Part shown: piece after piece, positions 1 through 4,735 of the stretch
Numbering within the stretch: position 1 is the stretch's first letter
How the letters are laid out: each line of letters starts with the position of its first letter
DNA from: Gallionellaceae bacterium
GTDB taxonomy: Bacteria; Pseudomonadota; Gammaproteobacteria; Burkholderiales; Gallionellaceae
Reading direction: 5' to 3'
DNA length: 8,800 nt
Assembly: GCA_947445045.1 (NCBI GenBank)
Contig: CANFCA010000030.1
Coordinates: forward strand, 1-8,800
Translations under genes and position numbers: made by a program
Notes under the pieces: model-generated
What the model saw: only the letters and a program-made list of their open reading frames with translations
What the model was told of the DNA's origin: nothing
The model's database searches: none

Positions 1-168
1 AGGAGCGGGATACCGCCTTGCAGGTAAGACAGATTCAGGATATTGAGCATGGGCGTGATGATAGCAGACGAAGAAGCGCATTCTGGTCTGCACTGCATGG
101 CTCAGTCTTGCAATGTTAAACGGGCGCCAGTCTGGCAGGTTCTAAATTATGCAGCGCTCAAAAAAGTC

Positions 169-468
169 TTAGAAGTGAGTAGGTGGTTTTGTTGTAAAAG
201 TTTTTGCTAGGCGATATAGCCGCCATCCCCGCCACACGATTTTCCATAAACCTAAAAAGCCACGACGGCGTATCGCAATCAAGGCAGCAATGCCCGTGGT
301 TAGAGCAAGTTGAGCGCGGAAAAAGCGCATAATTTCCAAGGTCTGGTCTGCGAGTGAAAACGGCGTTTGCCAGCGCGAGCTAAGTTCAACAACCTCGTTG
401 CGTTGTTTTGCGATTCTCAGCAATAATTCACTACGTCGCAGCATGACTTCGACTAGCTGATTGTTCAT
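169..468 (-). CDS. YqjK-like small membrane protein
   Basis: A 99-residue protein resembling the YqjK family. Seen: a charged N-terminal helix (about residues 5-30, including RRSELLLRIAKQR), then a WQTPFSLAD segment (33-41). A single likely membrane helix follows at about 50-66, and the C-terminal tail (67-99) is very basic and Trp-rich. The length matches YqjK proteins, which are around 100 residues. The start ATG overlaps the stop of the upstream YqjE-like gene as ATGA (465-468), so translation is probably coupled. The gene is the last of a DUF883-YqjE-YqjK set, the same order as enterobacterial yqjD-yqjE-yqjK. The biochemical role of YqjK is unknown; the context suggests an inner-membrane partner of the other two. 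The family call is fairly sure because gene order and sequence pattern agree. Confidence 0.85.
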   Translation of the reverse strand: MNNQLVEVMLRRSELLLRIAKQRNEVVELSSRWQTPFSLADQTLEIMRFFRAQLALTTGIAALIAIRRRGFLGLWKIVWRGWRLYRLAKTFTTKPPTHF

Positions 469-863
469 AACGATTCAGCCTTATTTTGACTGGCGTTGAG
501 TTGCTCTCTGTCATTGATTAACTCAGCAAGACTGGTATCAAATAACTTTGATCGGGTTAGGGATTGATTGCGTAACATCAGTGCTGTCACCGTACCCAAT
601 GCCAAAAAAAGCACACTCATAAATCCGAGAACTGCAAGGCGATGCTCATCCCAAAATAGCACAACGATGAATGCAACCAACAGCACGATGCCGATGCCAA
701 AAAGAAATAGGGTGCATAAAGAAAAGAAGAGCATCTGCGTCAAGCGCAGACGCTCTTCTTGCAATTCATTCGCCAGCAACTCAAGCCGAGTTGAAACAAT
801 GGCGGTCAGCGTCGAAATTAATTGCCTAAGTGAGCCCATCAATCCAGAGCTAGACTCGGACAT
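465..863 (-). CDS. YqjE-like / phage holin superfamily 3-6 membrane protein
   Basis: A 132-residue inner-membrane protein. Seen: an amphipathic N-terminal region (10-44) with the pattern TRLELLANELQEERLRL, typical of the YqjE (putative holin-like Actinobacterial/phage_holin_3_6) family. Two membrane helices follow at about 45-71 and 75-97, and the polar tail is Asn/Gln/Glu-rich (98-132). Family members are usually about 120-135 residues, so the gene is full length. Despite the 'phage holin' family name there is nothing phage-like around it. The start ATG lies 3 bases after the DUF883 stop and has no good ribosome site of its own, which points to translational coupling. The stop overlaps the YqjK-like start. 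Function is unknown; the E. coli orthologue is in a stress-induced operon with the ribosome-binding membrane protein YqjD. Confidence 0.9.
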   Translation of the reverse strand: MSESSSGLMGSLRQLISTLTAIVSTRLELLANELQEERLRLTQMLFFSLCTLFLFGIGIVLLVAFIVVLFWDEHRLAVLGFMSVLFLALGTVTALMLRNQSLTRSKLFDTSLAELINDREQLNASQNKAESL

Positions 864-866
864 GAG

Positions 867-1208
867 TTATCGACCACGCGCGATCAGCATACCCACAATC
901 ACTCCTACCGCTGCGCCCACGCCTACAGACTTCCAAGGGTTCTCATGTACATACTCGTCTGTGGCTTTGGCTGCTTGCTTAGTTCTGGCAACGACCACCG
1001 CTTCTGCGCTAATCAGTCGCGCCTTTGCAGACGCAAGATTTTCTTGAATACGCTCGCGTGTTGTGGACATTTTTTCAGATAATTTTTCGCCAGCCTGACC
1101 TGCAGTTGCGCGTAACAATTCTTCGGCATCGGCTACTACCACACGTAAATCTTGCATCAGTTTTTCTTTGCTGACATCGCCGTGTACGCCAGTTACATTA
1201 GTGTTCAT
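867..1208 (-). CDS. DUF883 (YqjD/ElaB-like) C-tail-anchored protein
   Basis: A 113-residue protein of the DUF883 family (YqjD, ElaB, YgaM). Seen: a long helical, charged body (about 14-85, including the stretch KLMQDLRVVVADAEELLRAT), then the family hallmark YVHENPWKSVGVGAAVG (87-103). The end is one Gly/Ala/Val-rich membrane helix closing in ARGR. In E. coli such proteins are inner-membrane tail-anchored and YqjD and ElaB bind ribosomes in stationary phase; that role here is inferred. Start choice: an open frame continues to a TTG at 1226, but AAGGAG at 1215-1220 lies six bases before the ATG at 1206-1208, so the shorter form is preferred. It is the first gene of the three-gene operon and has an FNR-type box upstream (1293-1306). 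Confidence 0.92.
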   Translation of the reverse strand: MNTNVTGVHGDVSKEKLMQDLRVVVADAEELLRATAGQAGEKLSEKMSTTRERIQENLASAKARLISAEAVVVARTKQAAKATDEYVHENPWKSVGVGAAVGVIVGMLIARGR

Positions 1209-1261
1209 GATTTTCTCCTTAAACAAATAAGTACAACTAAAAAACTACTCACCACCAACGC

Positions 1262-1272
1262 TTTATATAATA
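1262..1272 (-). promoter_or_regulatory. Candidate -10 region of the DUF883 operon
   Basis: On the minus strand the bases read TATTATATAAA, holding overlapping -10-like hexamers (TATTAT at 1272-1267 and TATAAA at 1267-1262). No good -35 is present at the right spacing. That fits a promoter helped by the FNR-type site about 35 bases upstream. The transcript would start near 1255-1260, leaving about 50 bases before the ATG. This is inferred from sequence only. Confidence 0.45.
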
Positions 1273-1292
1273 CGCTTGTTGCAAAAATAATC

Positions 1293-1306
1293 TTGACCTG
1301 CATCAA
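1293..1306. promoter_or_regulatory. FNR/Anr-type binding site upstream of DUF883 operon
   Basis: The bases read TTGACCTGCATCAA. This is one mismatch from the FNR/Anr consensus TTGAT-N4-ATCAA. Its centre (1299.5) lies about 40-44 bases upstream of the likely start sites of the minus-strand DUF883 operon. That is close to the -41.5 position of class II FNR activation. The plus-strand gene at 1470 is too far away (its -10 is about 110 bases downstream) for simple activation. Confidence 0.6.
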
Positions 1307-1384
1307 TAAAGTAATGGAATTAAGGGGGCTGAGTTAACCCAATTTTTGGTAAATTCAATGTCGGGCTAAGAAATTTTTCTGTAT

Positions 1385-1412
1385 TTGAAATGGCTAGTTT
1401 TGCTAGTATGAG
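1385..1412 (+). promoter_or_regulatory. Candidate sigma-70 promoter for the 1470-1871 gene
   Basis: TTGAAA (1385-1390) is followed after 16 bases by TATGAG (1407-1412). The pair matches the -35/-10 consensus moderately. It would give a transcript starting near 1419 with a leader of about 50 bases. Confidence 0.4.
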
Positions 1413-1469
1413 ATTAGCGGCATCATTTACGAATAGGTTCATGTTGAAAAGTAAAATACGGAGGTTGCA

Positions 1470-1871
1470 ATGAAGCGTTTCAAAATTTCTTTTAAGTGGC
1501 AGCGCGCTATGTTGCTGTGTTTGACGAGTATTGGCTTTTTTGCTGGCATGGCAACGAGTGCCGTTGCAGCGGATGAGCCTGCCAAAAAAGATGAAGCTGT
1601 CAAAAAAGAAGAGCCGCCTAAACAGTCGGGCAGCTTTTTAGTGAAGTTTCGAGCCAGTGCCAGCGATGCCAAAATTCAGGAAGTGGTTGAGTATTACGGC
1701 GCGAGCAAAGTGCTGCCTTTAACCAGCGCGGAATCTGATGCACACAAAGACCCAGAATATTGGCAAAAGCTCAAATTTGATGCGGTGGAAGATGTGAAAA
1801 ACATCGCGCGGCGCATTGTCATGGATACGCGCGTAGATGAGGTTGACGCTGTGGTGGTGGATAGTAAGTAG
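1470..1871 (+). CDS. Secreted protein with protease-propeptide (I9-like) core, function unknown
   Basis: A 133-residue protein. Seen: a positively charged N-terminus and hydrophobic stretch (11-30), with likely cleavage after AVA at residue 33. A low-complexity Lys/Glu/Pro linker spans 34-53. A compact domain (54-131) begins GSFLVKFRASASDAKIQEVVEYYGA. It ends in an alternating hydrophobic strand (VDEVDAVVVD). The pattern of a VKF strand, a helix with 'DAKIQEVVEYYGA', and a final strand resembles the ferredoxin-like propeptide/inhibitor I9 fold of subtilisin-type proteases. No protease domain follows, so it could be a free-standing inhibitor or chaperone-like domain; this is a fold-level inference from pattern. 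A strong ribosome site, GGAGG (1460-1464), sets the ATG. I do not recognise a named family. Confidence 0.8.
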   Translation: MKRFKISFKWQRAMLLCLTSIGFFAGMATSAVAADEPAKKDEAVKKEEPPKQSGSFLVKFRASASDAKIQEVVEYYGASKVLPLTSAESDAHKDPEYWQKLKFDAVEDVKNIARRIVMDTRVDEVDAVVVDSK

Positions 1872-1934
1872 CACATTTAAGCTAACGCGACTTTTTCGAA
1901 GAGCTTTGAGCGTGTTCGTAAAAAGACACAATCT

Positions 1935-2279
1935 ATGATCCAACTCGGTAAGGCATTGCGAGCTTGGAACACGCCAGAATTTGAGCTGGTTCTTAAGCAA
2001 GAAATCGCACAGCTAGGCGCAGACCAATTGCCATTGCAACAAGGTCTGGCCATCAGCAGCACGGTAACCACTGACCCCATCACCGTTATCATTCAGCGTG
2101 TGACCGAGTTGGAAAATGTACTTCGCGTAAAAGTAGGCATTTTGTACAAGGGGCTAATCGGTGGTTGCAGTTGTGCGGATGACCCCACGCCGCTCAGCGA
2201 CAACAATGAATACTGCGTGGTTCAATTGGATATTGATAAAGTAAGCGCAGCAACCACAGTGACACTGCTAGCAGAATAA
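1935..2279 (+). CDS. Conserved-looking cytosolic protein with Cys-x-Cys motif, function unknown
   Basis: A 114-residue protein without signal peptide or membrane helix. Seen: an N-terminal helical part (1-40, including IQLGKALRAWNTPEFE). A middle region follows with a strand-helix pattern around ITVIIQRVTELENVLRVKVGI (49-69). The motif GGCSCADDPTP (76-86) contains Cys78 and Cys80, and NEYC (91-94) adds Cys94. The end is a strand-like QLDIDKVSAATTVTLL. The three cysteines and nearby acids could bind a metal or form a disulfide; that is inference. The ATG has only a weak upstream purine run (AAAAAG near 1920-1926). The frame is closed by a TAA shortly upstream and no other start lies between, so the start is well bounded. 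It follows the 1470 gene by 63 bases and may be co-transcribed. I do not recognise the family. Confidence 0.75.
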   Translation: MIQLGKALRAWNTPEFELVLKQEIAQLGADQLPLQQGLAISSTVTTDPITVIIQRVTELENVLRVKVGILYKGLIGGCSCADDPTPLSDNNEYCVVQLDIDKVSAATTVTLLAE

Positions 2280-2337
2280 CTTCACAGAATCTTTTTTTTT
2301 AAAGCATTCAACACCCATCTAACGAACTGACAACCTT

Positions 2338-3057
2338 ATGAACCTCAATAATCTATTACTCATGGCTATTCCTGCTGTGGTTGCACTAGGGGGCGGCGTG
2401 CTCGCTTCCGTGTGGAGCCCGAGCCGGAATGCACGCAGCCTCATACAGCATTTCGCCGCAGGGGTAGTGCTGGCAGCATTGGCAGTGGAGTTGTTGCCCA
2501 GCGTCGAAAAGGAGCATGCGCCGGGGCTCGTATTGATCGCTGCATTCGCATTGGGCAGTTTGTTCATGTATGGATTGAAGTTATGGACCATGCGCTTGGA
2601 ACATCAGGCTTCATCCGCTAGCGTAGCGCAAGGCATAAGCACGGGACTGTTGCTGGCAACTTTTATCGATGTTGCTACGGATGGTTTTATTATCGGTGCA
2701 GGGTTCGCTGCGGGTGGCGAGACAGGTATGATTTTGGCACTCGGTTTATCAGTTGAATTGCTATTCCTCGGATTGGCGCTGGCTTCCGAAGCAACAGCAG
2801 GATGGCGCATCATTGCTATTTCTGGCGCACTCGGCGCAACGGTGCTGTCTTTTTCTTTGCTAGGTAATTTCCTGTTGGCAGGTGCGTCACACGCAATCAT
2901 AGGCGCATCATTGGCATTCAGTGCGGCGGCGTTACTGTATTTGGTGACTGAAGAATTATTGATGGAAGCGCATGAGGTTGAAGAGAAGCCAATATCAACC
3001 TTGGTTCTATTCAGCGGCTTCTTGGTGTTTTGGAGTATTCAATTACTAGGTAGCTAA
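2338..3057 (+). CDS. ZIP-family divalent metal transporter, divergent metal site
   Basis: A 239-residue polytopic membrane protein of the ZIP (ZRT/IRT-like) family, which moves Zn2+, Fe2+ or Mn2+ into the cytosol. Seen: about seven to eight hydrophobic segments. The TM2 signature HFAAGVVLAALAVELLP spans 38-54. TM4 carries DVATDGFIIGAG (111-122), TM5 carries SVELLFLGLALASE (138-151), and a late helix ends LVTEELLMEAHE (202-213). In typical ZIPs, TM4 reads HN-x-x-(D/E)G and TM5 reads H(E/N)xP(H/E). Here both histidines are replaced (Asp111, Glu140 by my alignment), while Asp115-Gly116 stays. Length is normal for bacterial ZIPs. No strong ribosome site is visible before the ATG. It starts 58 bases after the Cys-x-Cys gene and ends before a strong terminator hairpin. 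Family membership is likely; the substrate is unknown. Confidence 0.83.
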   Translation: MNLNNLLLMAIPAVVALGGGVLASVWSPSRNARSLIQHFAAGVVLAALAVELLPSVEKEHAPGLVLIAAFALGSLFMYGLKLWTMRLEHQASSASVAQGISTGLLLATFIDVATDGFIIGAGFAAGGETGMILALGLSVELLFLGLALASEATAGWRIIAISGALGATVLSFSLLGNFLLAGASHAIIGASLAFSAAALLYLVTEELLMEAHEVEEKPISTLVLFSGFLVFWSIQLLGS

Positions 3058-3133
3058 CTTGAGCACGACGAAATCCAGCTTCCATTTCATTCGTAAAACT
3101 TTGTCGTGAGGTCGAATTGTTTAAGTTCAATCA

Positions 3134-3161
3134 AGGGTAACTTTTATAAAAAAGTTACCCT
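3134..3161. terminator. 12-bp hairpin terminator between convergent genes
   Basis: A perfect 12-bp stem (AGGGTAACTTTT, 3134-3145, with its complement at 3150-3161) encloses a 4-base loop. On the plus strand it is followed by a pyrimidine-rich, moderately T-rich stretch. It lies 76 bases after the ZIP stop and 17 bases after the end of the convergent HemF-like gene, so it can serve both. The T-tract is imperfect on either strand. Confidence 0.7.
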
Positions 3162-3178
3162 CTATCTTCTTCTATAAA

Positions 3179-4216
3179 TCAGAGATGATTGTTGACAGTA
3201 GGTGGGATCGAGTTACCTGTGGCTTGCATATCAATTGCTTCAGGATGCATTTGATAGTGTGTTCTTACGCAATTGGCTAATGCCTGTTTGGTGTCATCTT
3301 CTACCGCGCAAACATATTCGTTCGCCAGGCAATCGATCATTTTAGTCAGTAGTAAATCCTGCGGCGCTGGCATTTTTTGTACCCATGACTTTAGCAATGG
3401 TCGATTAACCAGCGAAGGTATAGAAGCCAAGATGCCCACGTCATTTTGGTTATGAACCAGCAAGCCGGATGTGGTGCCGCGATCCAGCGTCAACACTTGG
3501 AAGAAGTATAGCGTGTGGTAGTCCAGTTGGCGTTTGAAATCGGCTTCGGTAGGTGAGGTACGCTTATCAATTGCTCCAGACAATATATCGCAGTAGGTGT
3601 CGATTGCCGCTTCGCCTACTGTTTTAGCCATGGCCATATCGGTTTCAAAATTGCCGCTGGAGTAACTTTCCAAATAGAAATGTGTCACGCCGCGATGACG
3701 ACCTAACACGGGAATATTGAAATAGCGGTCACCTTGCGCCGCTGCTTCGGCGTACTGTTGCGGTGCGGATTGCTTGAGTTTGTTGGCAAACTCGGCTTTG
3801 TCTTCACTATATTCGATAGCCGGATTGAGGTCAGCCATGACGCGCCAGTAACCGTTGCCGTTTTTTAACTCTGTCCAGCTGATGTGAATGTGAACTGAAG
3901 GTGCCAGCGGATTTTTAGGATGAATGATGGTCGAGATGGCGGAAGCGGATGCCAATTGCTTTGTATCATCCGTGTCGTATTGCACCTGTGAAGTATTGAC
4001 CGAGGCGCGATTGAATAGTGATTCGTCTGTCGCCATGAATCGAACACCGCCGCCATGCTTGCCGTCATCACGGAACCACTCGGTGGGCTCATAAGGTTTG
4101 CCATTGCCGAATTTTTTGCTGATTGCATTTAATTTGGTCACAAAACGTTGCTGCAAGTCTGTGACTAATGCGTAAGCCTGGGCTGCACGGGGAGATTTCG
4201 CACTGATTCTTTCCAT
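3179..4216 (-). CDS. HemF-like protein (oxygen-dependent coproporphyrinogen III oxidase family, divergent)
   Basis: A 345-residue soluble protein matching the HemF family, which oxidatively decarboxylates coproporphyrinogen III to protoporphyrinogen IX. Seen, numbered from the ATG: WFRDDGKHGGGVRFM (47-61), then SLFNRASVNTS (66-76) like the family 'VFEKAGVNxS'. Next come IIHPKNPLAPSVHIHIS (97-113), ADLNP (128-132), RHRGV (173-177) and LDRGTTSGLL (244-253), the last matching the family DRGT-GL motif. Family differences are also visible. The 'DLTPYY' and 'WCDxYF..KHR' patterns are altered, the GGRxES segment is replaced by HNQNDVG, and about 60 extra C-terminal residues lack a HemF match. It may be a paralogue with a shifted role. 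Start: AAGGA (4225-4229) is 8 bases before the ATG at 4216; the in-frame TTG at 4222 is too close. An FNR-type box lies upstream. Confidence 0.85.
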   Translation of the reverse strand: MERISAKSPRAAQAYALVTDLQQRFVTKLNAISKKFGNGKPYEPTEWFRDDGKHGGGVRFMATDESLFNRASVNTSQVQYDTDDTKQLASASAISTIIHPKNPLAPSVHIHISWTELKNGNGYWRVMADLNPAIEYSEDKAEFANKLKQSAPQQYAEAAAQGDRYFNIPVLGRHRGVTHFYLESYSSGNFETDMAMAKTVGEAAIDTYCDILSGAIDKRTSPTEADFKRQLDYHTLYFFQVLTLDRGTTSGLLVHNQNDVGILASIPSLVNRPLLKSWVQKMPAPQDLLLTKMIDCLANEYVCAVEDDTKQALANCVRTHYQMHPEAIDMQATGNSIPPTVNNHL

Positions 4217-4309
4217 CTTCAATTTCCTTCGTTATTAAATTTATAAATTGCGCTTCAAACCTATTGCTACGATTCTTCAACAGATGAATGTAGCACATTC
4301 TCTGAGGCG

Positions 4310-4315
4310 ATTTTA
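4310..4315 (-). promoter_or_regulatory. Candidate -10 of the HemF-like gene
   Basis: On the minus strand the bases read TAAAAT, five of six to the -10 consensus. It predicts a start near 4303 and a leader of about 87 bases. Together with the FNR box centred at 4344.5 it gives a class II activation geometry (-41.5). No good -35 is visible. Confidence 0.45.
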
Positions 4316-4337
4316 AGCGTAATTTGCTGTCATTCGG

Positions 4338-4351
4338 TTGATGTATGTCAA
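4338..4351. promoter_or_regulatory. FNR/Anr-type binding site between HemF-like and KTSC genes
   Basis: The bases read TTGATGTATGTCAA, one mismatch from TTGAT-N4-ATCAA. Read on the minus strand it is TTGACATACATCAA, the same half-site pattern as the box at 1293-1306. Its centre lies about 41.5 bases from the predicted start of the HemF-like gene. The KTSC start codon is 49 bases downstream on the other side, where no good -10 is seen. Confidence 0.65.
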
Positions 4352-4399
4352 AATGGGCTCAACATTTGGTCAGCTTTGAAACGCTTTTAGGATGCTGCT

Positions 4400-4669
4400 A
4401 TGGAAATAAAAAAGATTAATTCTGGCAAGTTGCGCGCCATTGGCTACGATGGACGAACTTGATTATTGCAAGTGGAACTCGCCGATGGCAGTACGTTGCA
4501 GTACAGAGGTGTGGGAGCGGAAACTTGGTGCAGGCTTAGCAATTCGGGCGCGGCATGGAGCTACTATCGCGACAACCTCGAGGAGGAATTTACTGCAAAG
4601 CGCGTTGGCACTGCCCCCACGGCTAAAAATCCGCTCGATGATTTGTTTAAAAGTTTAACTTGGCTTTAA
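4400..4669 (+). pseudogene. KTSC-domain protein gene interrupted by an in-frame TGA
   Basis: Reading from the ATG at 4400, after AGGA (4390-4393), gives 20 residues ending GYDGRT, then TGA (4460-4462). The same frame then continues open for 68 more residues to TAA at 4667-4669. The joined product would be about 89 residues and fits the KTSC domain. It shows AIGYDGRT-x-LLQVELADGS, then TLQYRGVGAETWCRL, then AAWSYYRDNLEEEF, with a tail NPLDDLFKSL. KTSC proteins are small, of unknown or nucleic-acid-associated function. A single CGA-to-TGA change would explain the stop, since Arg is plausible there. The frame after the stop is undamaged, so the change is recent, recoded, or a sequencing error. 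A TTG at 4466 could in principle restart translation, but the product would lack the first strand of the domain. Confidence 0.75.
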
Positions 4670-4678
4670 ACATACGAG

Positions 4679-4698
4679 AGCAGGCAATAAGTCCTGCT
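4679..4698. other. Small hairpin after the KTSC gene
   Basis: AGCAGG (4679-4684) and CCTGCT (4693-4698) form a 6-bp stem with an 8-base loop, ten bases after the KTSC stop and before the end of the convergent membrane protein gene. No T-tract follows, so its use as a terminator is doubtful. Confidence 0.3.
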
Positions 4699-4735
4699 GT
4701 CAGTGTTGAACGCTAGTATGCGGCACGAAAGGGGG

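Noticed and set aside
1..98. Minus-strand frame from an ATG at 98 with a hydrophobic stretch (MLNILNLSYLQGG), possibly a gene leaving the window.
   Set aside because: No ribosome site, too short to judge. A faint likeness to a Fic-protein helix lacks the Fic motif.
3..119. Open plus-strand frame running in from the left edge for 38 codons to a TAA.
   Set aside because: The translated tail matches no family I know, and the opposite strand is also open here (from an ATG at 98 to the edge), so it cannot be told from chance.
131..141. GCCAG-T-CTGGC palindrome downstream of the YqjK-like gene as a terminator.
   Set aside because: The loop would be too small for the full stem, and no T-tract follows it on the minus strand.
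465..863. Phage holin family name for the YqjE-like gene, suggesting a prophage.
   Set aside because: No lysis, capsid, integrase or repeat signals around it, and the gene order is the chromosomal YqjD-E-K set.
568..1047. Long plus-strand open frame of 159 codons.
   Set aside because: It lies antisense across two well-supported minus-strand genes and has a low-complexity Ser/Thr/Asn composition typical of a shadow frame.
2291..2300. Run of nine T after the Cys-x-Cys gene as a terminator.
   Set aside because: No stable hairpin precedes it; the nearby CTGCTAGCAG palindrome has no loop and is 15 or more bases away.
4460..4462. TGA in the KTSC gene as a selenocysteine codon.
   Set aside because: KTSC proteins are not known selenoproteins, the position is not a redox Cys site, and no obvious stem-loop element follows.
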